Source of the DNA: Prorocentrum cordatum
Taxonomy: Eukaryota; Sar; Dinophyceae; Prorocentrales; Prorocentraceae
Direction of reading: 5' to 3'
NCBI GenBank assembly: GCA_963575745.1
Contig: CAUYUJ010005592.1
Span: forward strand, 300,293-364,292
Length of the DNA stretch: 64,000 nt
Part shown: positions 30,230 through 40,960 of the stretch, piece after piece
Numbering within the stretch: position 1 is the stretch's first letter
Layout: each line of letters begins with the position of its first letter
Notes under the pieces: model-generated
Databases searched by the model: none
The model's input: the letters and a program-made list of their open reading frames with translations, nothing else
Told to the model about the DNA's origin: nothing
Made by a program: the position numbers and the translations under genes

Positions 30230-31438
30230 ATGGCACATCGGTGTCCAGATTGCAAACAGTTCTTCGGGGAGCAGACTCGGCGCCGCACGCCGCCGTGTCC
30301 GGTTCGCCTTGAAAGCCGGCGGGCGCTCGAGGCTAACGCAGGGCAGTGGATGGAGGCGGCGATGGGCCCGCACCCGGCCCCTCCACAGGCTTGGCGGGTG
30401 GCCGCCGACGGCTCTGGTAAGGGGAGTGAGGCTGGATGGGGGGCGGTCATATTTCGGTGCGAGGGCCCCGGCGCGCCGGGCCATATCCCTGATTGCGTTT
30501 TGCATGCTCCCGTGGTCAGTCAGGCGCGGGCGCGAGTCCGGACCAACAATGCTGCCGAGTTATCTGCCATCGGTGAGGTGTGTCGTTGGCTCCTGGAGGA
30601 AGCCCCCGATAACGGCGCCGTTCGGGTGCACCTGCAGTTCGACTCGTTTCACGCGGTCAACGTGGCCCGCGGTATCTGGGGGCCCTCCTCCAACGAGGAA
30701 CTGGCGGCGGCGGCCCGGGAATTCGTGGTCAGGTTAGAAGAGAGACGGACAATCACTTTGGAACGTGTCTACGGCCGCACGGGGGAGCGCGATGACGAGC
30801 TCGAGCTCGCCGACAGAGCGGCCGATTTGGGCCGAGATGGTCATTTTTCCGACGCGTCGCGGCGCCTTGCCGCCCCCCCGCCCGCCGCGCGCAACTTGGC
30901 GCGGCACGAGTCCGACTTCTGCAAGAAGTGCGGGGCGCAGGTGTTAGCGAAGGACGTCGTCTGGCATTTCCGCCGCCGTCAGGCCGTGGGCCGCGTTATC
31001 CCGGAGGGGAAGTCGAAGTGTAGGAAATGCGGGGAGCTTGTTCAGGAGACATGCCGCGCGACCCACGAGAGCAAATGCCGGGGCAGTGACTTCGCGAACC
31101 GCGCGCGTAGGAAGCGTGGCAGAGTACTTCCGGCCCCACCAGGCGGTCAGCTGAGCATCGCTTTGGGGGCCCATGAGAAGTTTTGCAAGGGGGCGCCGGC
31201 GGGGTCGGGAGGTGCCGCGGTAGTCGCAGCCGCCCCGGCGGGCGCGGCGGCGCCCAAGGCGGCGCCCCAAGGGAAGGCCAGAGCCAAGTCAGCGCCGAAG
31301 GCTAAGGCCAAATCGAAGACAAAGGCAAGACCCCGAGCGCCCCAAGGTCGGGGCCGGGGCATTGGCTTAGCGGCGCGCACCAAAGCTAAGGCGCATCGCA
31401 AGGCAATGGCCAAGGGCAAAGCCCGGGCTCGAGTCTGA
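30230..31438 (+). CDS. LINE RNase H with zinc ribbons and Lys/Ala tail
   Basis: Start placed at ATG 30230 (MAHRCPDCKQFF), itself a Cys pair. RNase H type I blocks: WRVAADGSGKGSEAGWGAVI (first Asp), RTNNAAELSAIGEVCRWLLE (Glu), VHLQFDSFHAVNVA (Asp), VYGRTGERDDELELADRAAD (final loop, His of the usual G-H-T replaced by Arg). Then two Cys-rich fingers (CKKCGAQVLAKDVVWH; CRKCGELVQETC) and a repetitive Lys/Ala/Arg tail (KAKAKSKTKARPRAPQ). Stop TGA 31436. It removes RNA from the RNA:DNA hybrid during integration. Confidence 0.8.
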   Translation: MAHRCPDCKQFFGEQTRRRTPPCPVRLESRRALEANAGQWMEAAMGPHPAPPQAWRVAADGSGKGSEAGWGAVIFRCEGPGAPGHIPDCVLHAPVVSQARARVRTNNAAELSAIGEVCRWLLEEAPDNGAVRVHLQFDSFHAVNVARGIWGPSSNEELAAAAREFVVRLEERRTITLERVYGRTGERDDELELADRAADLGRDGHFSDASRRLAAPPPAARNLARHESDFCKKCGAQVLAKDVVWHFRRRQAVGRVIPEGKSKCRKCGELVQETCRATHESKCRGSDFANRARRKRGRVLPAPPGGQLSIALGAHEKFCKGAPAGSGGAAVVAAAPAGAAAPKAAPQGKARAKSAPKAKAKSKTKARPRAPQGRGRGIGLAARTKAKAHRKAMAKGKARARV

Positions 31439-31904
31439 GCCTGCGCAACTAGGCGGCGCAAGCCACTCCCGCGTCTAATGCCGCGAGCAAAACGCCACGA
31501 GGGTCGCGCTTCTGGGGGGGCCGGGGCCTCGTCGCCCCCCTCCGCCCGCTGGCCTCCCTTCCCTCCTTGCCCCCCTCCTCCCCCTGCGTCTTTCCTGTCC
31601 TCCCCCTTCCCCCTCCCCTCCGGCCCCTCCAGGAGTGATGGCGCTCGGGGCTTCGGCTGCGCAGCCTGTGTTGGCGCTTCTACGCCGCGCTCAGCCGATG
31701 GCGGGTTCCCCCGACCATCCGGGGGCGGCGCGCGGGGGGGCTTGCCCTTTCCATCTGCCAGGCCGCCGGTTTCTACCGAGTGGCCAGCCGCCCCCGAGCC
31801 CCGCGCAGCCTGGGCTGAGCTTGTGGATGTCTCGAGTGAAGGTGGCGCGTGTCATTCGACTCCTGTAACAGTCGCGTAGACCACGCGTCGCCCCCTTACC
31901 TCGC
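31439..31904 (+). other. LINE 3' untranslated region
   Basis: C-run-rich sequence with no convincing frame between the RNase H stop and the first tail unit. It has the GC-rich composition of the element and no gene. Confidence 0.5.
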
Positions 31905-32520
31905 GTTGGCACACTGCGTCGCACTAAACGGTTATACCCCGCCTGTCACGCGGCGAATCCAGCCGCGGCCCCCCAGAGCTTCATCTCACTTGGTTGGAGC
32001 CTGTCGAATCTTCACCGGACCACGGGTAGGAGAGTGTACTGGGGATTTGTCTTTGTGTTGTCTTTTCAAAAACACCGGCACTGTGTAGTTGCCTGGGCGC
32101 CGGGTCTTTGCGCCGCTCAGACTTTTGGGATGCGGGGGCAAGGGGGGGAGAGGAGGGGGGAGACACGGCTTGGCACACAGTGTTGCAGTCGACGGCTATA
32201 CCCCGCCCGTCACGCGGCGTATCCAGCCGTGGCCCCCTAGAGCTTTATCTTACCTGGTTGGGGCCGGCCGACTCCGTGCCGGGCCACAGGTAGGAGAGTG
32301 CGATGGGGATTTTTCTTGCGTTGGTCTTCTAAAAAACACCGGCGTTGCGGCGAATCCAGCGGGAGGAGGGGGGGGACACGGCTTGGCGCGCAGTGTTGCA
32401 GCCAACGGCTATGCCCCACCTGTCACGCGGCGTATCCAGCCGTGGCCCTCCAGAGCTCCGTGCCGGGCCACAGGTAGGAGACCCAGAGGTCCTCAGGATC
32501 CGTTTTACGGACCCAAGAAG
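31905..32520 (+). repeat. tandem LINE tail units with a 5'-end fragment
   Basis: Three successive units share GGTTATACCCCGCCTGTCAC, GCGGCGAATCCAGC, GGTAGGAGAGTG and GGGGATTTGTCTTTGTG...AACACCGGC. Unit 1 is about 31905-32084, unit 2 about 32160-32355 and unit 3, shorter, about 32372-32500. Between units 1 and 2, at 32085-32155, sits a copy of the LINE 5' end. This is what nested or tandem, mostly deleted insertions of one family would leave. A further tail copy lies at 49235-49300. Confidence 0.65.
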
Positions 32521-32529
32521 CCTGTTCAT

Positions 32530-32615
32530 GTTTTTTTGCAGTTGCAGCGGATTGGTTTATCTTGGATCGGTGTTACCGGATCGGTTTTTGTTCCGGATCG
32601 GTTTTACATGGTTTA
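32530..32615 (+). repeat. GGATCGGTTTTT minisatellite, locus 1
   Basis: Imperfect repeats of GGATCGGTTTTT/GGATTGGTTTAT, just after the last LINE tail unit. Related loci are at 41815-41965 (inverted) and 49130-49215. Confidence 0.65.
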
Positions 32616-33239
32616 TGTTAATGCATGTATATATGGAAATATATGTGTTTGACTTGTGTTTTTATGTGCATGCGTGCGTCGCGTGCGCGCGGGATGTTTC
32701 GCCCGAAATTTTCGCGCGCGCGCTGCTATGCGCGTCGGCGCCCTGGACGCGGACGCAGCCGACCACGCCTTCCTAAAAACGGCCACGCGCGCGATCGATG
32801 CAACGCACGACGAGGGGGGGTGATTTCGTCGGGGCTCGGCGGGGCGGGCTCGAGGGCATTGGGTCTCGCCCCCCCCCCCCCCCCCGCGAACGCGTGGCGC
32901 GACGCGCGCCGAACGAAATTATGAGGGGGCGTGCGGGGCGGAGCGGTGAAGCCGCGGTGCAGGATTTCAAGGGCTCGATCGAAGCGATCGACGCGGCGAG
33001 TCCCCGGGCACAGCGGGGCGATGGATCGGTGGGCCCCCCATGTCACAATCCCCCCCATATCGATCGCACGTCGATTGATCGCAAAATTGGTTTGCACACG
33101 AATGGAATCCAAGCATCAAAAACATAGAAAATTGGCTGTTGTGCGTGAGAACGAACCACGAATGAAAAAAAATATCCCGGCGAAGGGCCCAATCATGTGC
33201 AGCTGTGCAACGCAGGTGTGGGCATCGTCCTCGGTGAAC
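32616..33239. other. unannotated spacer
   Basis: No gene recognised. It contains a T/G-rich stretch with ATGTATATATGG near 32622, a CpG/GCGCGC-rich patch at 32680-32730 and a C-run at 32870-32885. Confidence 0.5.
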
Positions 33240-34940
33240 CTCCCTCTGAGACCACGACGCGTGTGACGGGTGTGCCACAATTGGCACGGGTGCGCCATGC
33301 GGACGCTGCCGCAGGGGCCGTCGATGCAGCCCCATCTGAGGCCACGAAACGCGTGAGGGGTGCGCCGAAATGCAGGGTGGAACCACGTGCGGGCGCTGCC
33401 ACCAGAGCCTTTGGTGGCCGCGAAACGTGGAAGGGGTGCGCCGAAATGGAGGGGGAACTGCGTGCGGAACCTGCCGCTGGCGCCCTAAGTGGAACACTCC
33501 ATGGGGCCACGAAACGTGTGAGGGGTGCGCCGACATGGAGGGGGAGCTGCATGCGGACTTGCCGCGGGGGCCTTGAATGGAGCACCCTATGGGGCAACGA
33601 AGCGTGTGAGGGGTGCGCCGAAATGGAGGTGGACCTGCATGTGGACCCTGCCACTGGAGCCTACGGCGGAGCACCGTATGGGGCCACGAAGCGTGTGAGG
33701 GGTGCGCCGAAATGGGGATGGAACTGCATGCTGACCCTGCCACTTGGGGCCTTCCGCGGAGCACCCTATGGGGCCACGAAGCGTGTGAGAGGTGCGCCGA
33801 AATGGAGGTGGAACTGATGCGGACCTTGCCACTGGGGCCTTGGGCGGAGCGCACTATGGGGCCACGAAGCGTGTGAGGGGTGCGCCGAAATGAGGGTGGA
33901 ACTGCATGCGGGCCCTGCCACTGGGGTCATCGGCGGAACAAACCACGTTGCCACGAAACGGGTGAGAGGTGCGCCGACATGGGAGTGGAACTGCATGCGG
34001 ACCCTGCCGCTGAGGCCTTCGGCGGAGCACCCTATGGGGCCATGAAGCGTGCGAGGGGTGCGCCGACATGGGGGGTGGAACTGCATGCGGACCCTGTCAC
34101 GAGGGCCTTGGGCGGAGCACCCCATGGGGCCACGAAGTGTGTGAGGGGCGCGCCGAAATGGGGGTGGAACTGCATGCGGGCCCTGCCACTGGGGCCTCGG
34201 GTGGAGCACCCTATGGGGCCACGAAACGTGTGAGGGGTGTGCCGAAATGGAAGTGGAACTGCATGCGGGCCCCGCCTCTGGGGCCTTGGGCGGGGCGCAC
34301 TATGGGGCCACGAAGCGTGTGAGGGGTGCGCCGAAATGGTGGTGGAACTGCATGGGCCCTGCCACTGGGGCCTTCGGCAGAGCACCCTACCGGGCCGCGA
34401 AACGTGTGAGGGGTGCGCCGAAATGGGGGTGGAAATGCATGCGGACCCTGCCATTGGGGCCTTGGGCGGAGCACCCTATGGGGCCACGAAAAGTGGAAGG
34501 GGTGCGCCGACATGGAGGTGGAACTGCGTGCGGATCCTGCCACTGGGGCCTTCCGCGGAGCACCGTATGGGGCCACGAAACGCGTGAGGGGTGCGCCGAC
34601 ATGGGGATGGAACTGCATGCGGACCCTGCCACTGGGGCCTTGGGTGGAGCTCCCTATGGGGCCACGAAACGTGTGAGGGGTGCGCCGAAATGGAAGTGGA
34701 ACTGCATGCGGACCATGCCGCTGGGGCCTCGGGTGGAGCACCCTATGGGGCCACGAAGCGTGTGAGGGGTGCGCCGACATGGGGGTGGAACTGCATGCGG
34801 ACCCTGTCACGAGGGCCTTGGGTGGGGCACCCTATGGGGCCACGAAGCGTGCGAGAGGTGCGCCGAAACGGGGGTGGAACTGCATGCGGGCCCTGCCGCT
34901 GGGGCCTTTGCTGGAGCCCCCTTATGGAGCCACGAAGCGC
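33240..34940 (+). repeat. ~89 bp minisatellite array A (about 19 units)
   Basis: Units carry TATGGGGCCACGAAGCGTGT, GAGGGGTGCGCCGAAATGG, GGAACTGCATGCGGACC and CTGCCACTGGGGCCTTGG. Distances between successive TATGGGGCCACGAA motifs are 87-90 bp and not always multiples of three, so reading frame is not being preserved. The 30-residue repeat proteins seen in several frames on both strands are therefore DNA-repeat by-products. Array B at 50.6-54.1 kb is the reverse complement of a related unit. Confidence 0.9.
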
Positions 34941-35200
34941 TGTAATGTGTGGGTGGAACGCAGGGAGGAGGGAGGAGAGGGGGGGGGGGAGGAGGGGGGG
35001 GGAAGGGGGCAGCGGGAGGAAGGTGGGAACGCGGGGCGCTGTCTCTTCAAAACGAAGACCCTACACCACAGGATTGTTGGGAACAAGCGAGGCGAGAGCT
35101 CGCGTGAGAGGTGATCCGAGAGGAATAGACACCACCCGAATAATGAACGAGGGACCAGAAGATAAAGAGAGAGAGAGAGGGCGATAGAGAAAGAGCGAGA
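34941..35200. other. spacer after array A
   Basis: A GGAGG-rich stretch (34960-35035), then ordinary sequence. No gene. Confidence 0.5.
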
Positions 35201-35371
35201 GCACGGGACATATATATATATATATATATATGTATATACGTATGTATGTATGTATGCATGTATGTATATATATATATACAGAGAGAGAGAGGGACATAAG
35301 GAGACAGAGAGAGAGAGGGAGAGAGAGAGAGAGAGACAGAGAACACACCAACAATAAAGAGACGTAGAGCG

Positions 35372-35451
<80 letters not shown>

Positions 35452-35456
35452 CGCAC
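35201..35456. repeat. (TA)n, ATGT and (GA)n microsatellites
   Basis: TATATA and GTATGTATGC-type repeats at 35210-35278, then GA repeats with short interruptions at 35279-35456. Poly-Ser/Leu minus-strand frames through them are artefacts. Confidence 0.95.
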
Positions 35457-35639
35457 ACAGAAAGAGAGGGAGGAATCGTTTTCGCCGACGCGGGGCGCGC
35501 AAGCTGCGCGCCCGCCGCGCGCAAGTGGCCAGCGGGCCAGTCGCGCGGCGGGGCAAGTGCGTCCCTCGGTCTCTCGGCCTTCGGTCTCCTGGCCTGCTCG
35601 GCATCCTGGCCTTCGGCCCCCCTCGGCCTCCTCGGCACT

Positions 35640-36290
35640 AATGCCCTCGGCCTCCTCGGCTTCCTGGCCCTCGGCCCTCAGCCTCCTCCTCCTCGGCATT
35701 TACTGCCGCGAGCCCGGCCAGTGGGATGGCGCCCAGCCCTTGTCCCACGGGCTCCATGACCAGCCCTCGCCCCCCTGCGGCGCTGACTGCGGTCGCCGCC
35801 TCGGTGCTGCAGGCCTCGCACGCTGCGGAATCTCCGTCTGCCTCTTGCGCTTCAGCTCGAGGCCGCACTCTTGCCGCGCCGCGCCCTGTGCGTCTTGCTC
35901 CAATCGCCTGCCCGCGCGGCCAAAACCGCAGCGTTCCGCCCACCAGTTTTCGACGGGTCTTCATCGGGCAACTCTTCGAACTCGTCCTCCGTGTTGAGCG
36001 TGGCTTTGGCTGCAGGCTTCCTTTCAGGCGTTCTCGGGATGCGAGGCCCATCCGCTCGGCGGCCCTGTTGCTGCCCAGCTGCGTTGGCACGGTGATGACT
36101 TCGAGATCGATCGCGGGGCTGATCCCTGCGTGCGTCTTTGCGCAGGGCGTCGGCTCGTAGGTGCTGTGCTAGGCTTACCCGACCTCCTGTCGGGCCTTCC
36201 TCCTCGCTCTTGTGCTCTTCTTTTACCTCTGGCTCGAGATCCTGATCTTCTTCGGCCTTCACCTGCATCATCTCATGGACTTCGGCGACC
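35640..36290 (-). CDS. exon-like block, acidic/RS-rich, function unknown
   Basis: Minus strand: VAEVHEMMQVKAEEDQDLEP, VKEEHKSEEEGPTGGRVSLA, RDQPRDRSRSHHRANAAG, TLNTEDEFEELPDEDP to about 35880. A one-base shift leads into EAQEADGDSAACEACSTEA and GGRGLVMEPVGQGLGAIPLA to about 35690. Low aromatic content, alternating acidic and basic patches: a disordered nuclear-type protein is plausible. A (CT)n tract on the coding strand lies just upstream at 36370-36450. No family recognised. Confidence 0.4.
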
Positions 36291-36368
36291 CGGGCGCGAG
36301 CGGCAGTAGGGGGCGTGCCGCGCGAGAGCGGCGATCGCGCAGAGAGGCCACGCGGTGCCGAGGGAAAG

Positions 36369-36370
36369 AT

Positions 36371-36452
<82 letters not shown>
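36369..36452. repeat. (GA)n microsatellite
   Basis: About 40 uninterrupted GA units on plus, CT on minus. It lies between two minus-strand exon-like blocks, so it is probably intronic. Confidence 0.95.
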
Positions 36453-36453
<1 letters not shown>

Positions 36454-36529
36454 AGCGGGCGGAGAGAGCAGCAACAGACAGACGAGGACGCGGGGAAGAT
36501 GAAGAGAGCGGGTGATTTAGAGGGCGGCG

Positions 36530-36985
36530 ACCTCCTTGGCGTAAGTGCGCGCTGTCTTCTTGTACCTGCGCAATTGCCTCCGTGTCATCCACGGTCTGAA
36601 TGGCGATGTGTTTGTCCAGTTGGACATGTACGTCGCGAGGCTATCGACAACGATGAAAGTGTCACCGCGCGCTTCGCTGTCGCTGCCGTAGGATTCCGCT
36701 GACAGCTTCGCCGCTTGGAACCAGAAATCCCCCTTCCACCCCCTCCTTATTTACTTCCTCGAGCTTCACCTGCTTGGGCTCGGTCGGTGGCTCATCGCGC
36801 GGCCCCTCCTTCACCTCATCCTTCGCGGCCCTGGACCCAATCTCCTCTGGGGGTGGCTCGCCTGCCGTTCGCCTGTGCAACAGCCATCTTCCGCCCGCTT
36901 GATGTTGTGGGCATAGTGCATAGTCATCCTTGACGAGGTCGATTGCCGCCTGTCTGATCCTATCCTGCGCCTCCTTAGATGACAT
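36530..36985 (-). CDS. exon-like block with start codon, function unknown
   Basis: ATG at 36985 (minus) begins MSSKEAQDRIRQAAIDLVKD; then AAKDEVKEGPRDEPPTEPKQ and VKLEEVNKEGVEGGFLVPSG. Further on, after frame changes, SYGSDSEARGDTFIVVDSLA and KHIAIQTVDDTEAIAQVQED. Probably the 5' exon of the gene whose next block is 35640-36290. No domain recognised. Confidence 0.4.
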
Positions 36986-38453
36986 CGCCCCGCGCGGGGC
37001 GCGCGGCTGCAAGTTGTGGCAAGATAGCGGCGACAGAGGGGGGCAGGGGCAGTGAAGATGGAGCGGGCGGGGAGAGGGGGCAATTGGCGGCGCGCAATGG
37101 CGCGGGGCGCGCAGGGAGAAGCTGACATTTTCCCCCTTGCCCAAACTCGGGCAAAATAGAATCGTCACTCTCGCTATGGCGGCGGCGGTTGGCGGCGGGC
37201 GGTGGGGAAGCAACGGTCGCAGAGCGGTCGGACAGAGCAACGCATGCGGGATAGAAGGGGGTGCGCGTGGGATTCGACCGCCCCCTCTTGCGACGCGCGT
37301 CTACCCAGCGGGAATATTCTCTAACTTTAACGTCTGTTTTGACCAGCACTGCCCCAGCTGGCCAGCACTTGCGCCGGCGCCCCTTCATCGGCTTCTCTTT
37401 CTCTACCTTGGCCCTCCCCTCGCAGCTCTCGTGCGAGCACTTTGTGTGCGCATATCCCATGTACGTATATGTATCATAAAACAGCATTACGATCGCGTGC
37501 GAATGTTGGCCGACGACTGCTAGCTAGCTGGGCGCAACACTCACAAACCAGCACTGCCGAACCTCACCATGGCCAACACCGCAGTCAACGCCATCATACT
37601 GCAAAGTGCCTCCCACGTCCAATTGGTCAGGCGGTTCGCTTCGTAGATCTCGTATTCCACTATGTCATCGAATCGAGGCCTGGGCCGAAGCGGAACTGGT
37701 CACTTGAATGTGGGCGGGGCCCAGTGCCAAACGACAAGGTGGGGTTGGGGGGCAATGGCACCGATCACCCGTAGACATCATCCCCCTGATTTTTCTCCCG
37801 CCGCGGCATGCGAAAGCGAATCCTCATCCGAATCGGCAGCAGCACGCCGAAGTCATTGGTATCCGCGTTGGAGTCGGAGCCCCAGCAGTGCGAATCCGCG
37901 TCGATCTCGGGCGCGTTGCACGGCCTGGCTAATACCCCGCGCGCAGATCTCACGTGGCTACCCCCTTCCAATCCCGCCTCGCCCCCACGCAGACGTTTCA
38001 GCGCAGCGCTCGCGCGAAGCTCTAGGACGGGGGGGCGCGGGGCGCCGCCGACATCAGTGGCGGCGCCATTTTCCATCTGCCATAGCCAGGGGCCATAATT
38101 GCTCGTCGCCCCTGCGCCCGAGCAGGATGGCGGCCCCGCGAGGCCTGATCCTAAAAGAATTCTGCCACGCGAGAGAAATGCAATTATGCCCGACACGACC
38201 CCTTTTCACCCTCTCTACTCCCTGCGCACCCCACCCCATGCGTGACAAAGGCTGTGTTTTACGGGCGCAGCTGCTTGCGGCGCCCGTCATCCAGGCGCTG
38301 GCCTCCTCTGCGCTTGCGCCCGAACCGCGGCGCATCGCCTCCGCCGTCTCCATCGTCACCTCCGCCGTATCTGTGACCTCCTGGCGGGGTCGCCCAGCCC
38401 CCATCGGCCCCCGTGGGGGCTTATGCATTCATGCCTCATTCATTCCAAATCTA
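36986..38453. other. no gene recognised
   Basis: Mixed GC-rich sequence. Minus-strand stretches such as PEIDADSHCWGSDSNADTND (about 37840-37910) and EVTDTAEVTMETAEAMRRG (about 38330-38390) look weakly coding but have no context. The plus-strand frame through 37662-38528 is Arg/Ser/Pro-rich noise. Confidence 0.4.
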
Positions 38454-40086
38454 TTACAACATAAATCTGCAATGGATTGGGTATGCAGTGGGATGTCCAG
38501 AACTGTACTGTTCCTGGCGTGTTGGTGATAGATTATGAATGCCAGGTGTGAGGGTGGTGGTGTTCGTCGACCTGTCGTGTCCTGCAGCTGCCTCGTCGTC
38601 GTCGTCGCCATCGCCGTCGACATCCATGGCCTCTCCCTCCATGCTGTCCCCGCGTATACCCCGAGCAGCGCACCTGGGGTGGGCGCCCGTCGACGCGAAA
38701 ACATGCACATGGGTGTTCAGACACCCCATGATCCCAAAGCAACCAAATACGGATACCTCCTGCGTGCTCTTGTGGCTCCTCTCTGCGCAAGTCCACAGTG
38801 CGAGGTTCAGGGCCTCGTCTACGAACGTATCGTAAATCTTAGGGTTTCCGATATGCCAGCTCCTAGCAGTGACATGGCCAATTGTGTGGAACTCCGGCGT
38901 TGGCTTCACCCCTGCTCGATCTGCGTTTGCCAGTGTGCGGTTGGCTGAATCCAGGAGGGTCTGGTACTGGTCGCGCGTCAGACAAGCTCCGCGCACTCGC
39001 ACTGTCTGCACCCAGGTACGTAGCGCATGGGCGGCAGCCAACAGTTCCGTACCCTTGTAGATGGGACACACAGCAACTGTTTCGAGTTCCTAGATTGCGA
39101 ATTTCAATACCACATGCGTCTCGGATGCTTTTAGCTTCAAAATGCCACCTGCGCGCGTTGGCCTTCGTGCCGTTGGGAACATTTTTTCCTGACAAGATGT
39201 TGACCCTGTTTTGGTGCGGTACTTGTTGTTTGTCGTAATATATGAACATGTCAGCCTCCAGCTCCGGAATTCTCTCTGCAGCGCTCACGCCCCGCGGATT
39301 GGGCCACATCAGTCTCATCAAGATAGCGCACGTGACCCGCATCGTTATACCAAGGTATATTGTGTGCAGCGTGTCTATGACGAGCGAGCGGGCTGGTGAT
39401 GTACCGAGCTTGGTTGAAAACAGTGAACACCTGCGTCGCACTGAGTCGATGCATCGCTTTGAACAGTCGAATCGGGACCTCCAAAACGTTGCAGTGAACG
39501 GCGCGCTCCTCGCGTGAAACTCTATGGGCATCAGAGGCCCCGTGGAGCAAGCCAAACGGCCCCCTGCGATGAGCCCAAATCGCATTCCTTATGCCTACAG
39601 AAGTGACGTTCACGAGTTTCTCGCACTTGTCGCATGCCAGTTCGTAGTCGTCGCGAGATCGGCCGGCCATCAGGAGGCCACCCTCAGAAACAAGACACGG
39701 CGCACACGCATGCATTGCACCTTTTGGCACTGGGCAGATAGGACATGGTTGCCACGCATTACCCCACCCAGCAAAACCCAGCGACTTAGCGAACTCTGCC
39801 CAGTCACCCTTCACGTACGGGACTACACGCCGAAACCCGAGGCCGGTACCACTACCAGTTGGGCGCAGGTGGACGGGCCACGGTGACCCGTCGCGCATAT
39901 CTTGTGGGACGCGCCCGCCTGTCAACGCTTCGAACTGCCACGCCGCAACCTGCAACATTCCATGGGTCGAGCAACGCCCACCACACCCACAGTCGCACAT
40001 TTCACGAGTTCGCATGAATCCCATGCGGTGCCTCGTATGCGATACCATGTTCACGATGCTCACCTGAACTAGATTATCCGCCAGCC

Positions 40087-40445
40087 CTAACGAGGACAGA
40101 GCGGTGATTGACACGCGAATCCATATTAAATTCATTCCAACTTCAGAACATAATGCATGTAGAATGAAGTTGACCCAGATTCAGTCCACAGCTATTCCGA
40201 ATTCATTCTAAATTCATTCCAAGGTCATTCCAAATTCATTCCACCTTCATTCCAGATTCAATCCGAATGCATCCCGATTTCATTCCGAATTCAGTTCGAA
40301 ATCATTCTACATCCCTTCCAAATCCATCCCACATCCATTCCAAATTTGTTCCAAATTCACTCCGCAACCGTTCCACACAAGCTGGTCGACCACACATCCC
40401 GCCATCACTACCTTGGGTGTTGTGTGCGAAACATGATTATCATAC
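40087..40445 (-). other. GT-AG intron filled with a minisatellite
   Basis: Within the transposase-like gene the minus strand reads CTGGTCG then GTATGATAATC (donor) and GTCCTCGTTAG then GGCTGGCGG (acceptor). Splicing joins YIDGVRCTPICAGR to GLADNLVQVSIVNMVSHTRH, restoring the family pattern. Nearly all of the interior (about 40132-40385) is the degenerate repeat AATTCATTCC. Confidence 0.6.
40132..40385 (+). repeat. AATTCATTCCA minisatellite
   Basis: About 20 imperfect 10-13 bp copies of (A)AATTCATTCC. Shorter runs occur at about 41455-41510 and 47218-47262. Confidence 0.85.
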
Positions 40446-40960
40446 CGACCAGCGCATATAGGAGTGCACCGCACCCCATCGATGTAGAGAGCCAGGGGCA
40501 ACGGCCACTTCATTGCTTCCCTGACGCACCGCTCAACGCATACATGATCTTGGTAACACGGCACCGACAGCACGCAATCTGGATCACCACATGGCCCCTT
40601 CTCCAGAATATCACGCATATCCTGGGATGCGGTAGCTTCATCAGCGACAGTTCGAAATATCACCCTCAATATGATACCCCTGGGTTTCAGACGAGCGTTT
40701 CTCCTGGCGGTCGCGGGCAGTCGCGCCGTGTAAAGAGGTCCAGGACTTGGCAGATGTCGATCCATGTGTTGCTAGTATTTCCCTACCTGCTTACCTGGCG
40801 ACATCGCAAATGTGTTCCACTGCCCCCCAGTAACGCCACAGCACTTCAAGTAATGACGCAGAACGCAAAAATCTTTGGCAGACACTTTCTTGCATGACCC
40901 GTGCAATGCCAACAACAGGTCAAACGCAGCGCTTGCGCGCGCCATCTTTCCCGAACACAA

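Larger units (their letters stand above)
26221..32084 (+). mobile_element. non-LTR retrotransposon (LINE), decayed
   Basis: Ordered remains of endonuclease (about 26712-27560), reverse transcriptase (28330-29280), a post-RT segment, C2H2 finger, RNase H and zinc ribbons, all plus strand. The presumptive 5' end TAGTTGCCTGGG...CAGACTTTTGGGATGCGG occurs again at 32085, directly after the tail of this copy, which is why I set the right boundary there. Many frameshifts. EN+RT+RNase H architecture fits I/Tad1-like LINE groups; exact clade needs a tree. Confidence 0.85.
38454..40960 (-). pseudogene. transposase-like Cys-rich multigene-family member, degraded
   Basis: Read on minus from 40960: LLLALHGSCKKVSAKDFCVL, QWNTFAMSPGKQVGKY, TAG 40774-40772, then in the same frame QHMDRHLPSPG, LEKGPCGDPDCVLSVPCYQD, PLALYIDGVRCTP. 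After the intron: EMCDCGCGGRCSTHGMLQVA, KGDWAEFAKSLGFAGWGNAW, QPCPICPV; a frameshift near 39410; SLVIDTLHTIYLGITMRVTC; then PTPEFHTIGHVTARSWHIGN and YDTFVDEALNLALW, and an acidic tail. I recall this order from an abundant dinoflagellate family. The D-T-L-H motif and KPKFH/GNP/DE block recall Plavaka/KDZ-type transposases; that link is tentative. One nonsense codon and at least two frameshifts. Confidence 0.6.

Noticed and set aside
33197-35187. Tandem-repeat proteins (about 30-residue units) on both strands
   Set aside because: Unit spacing of 87-90 bases is not kept at multiples of three, and several frames are open at once, so this is a minisatellite.
35047-35699. Ser/Leu-repeat proteins on minus
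   Set aside because: They are read through GA and TA microsatellites.
37662-38528. 288-codon plus-strand frame
   Set aside because: Arg/Ser/Pro-rich without motifs and opposed by frames of similar quality on minus.
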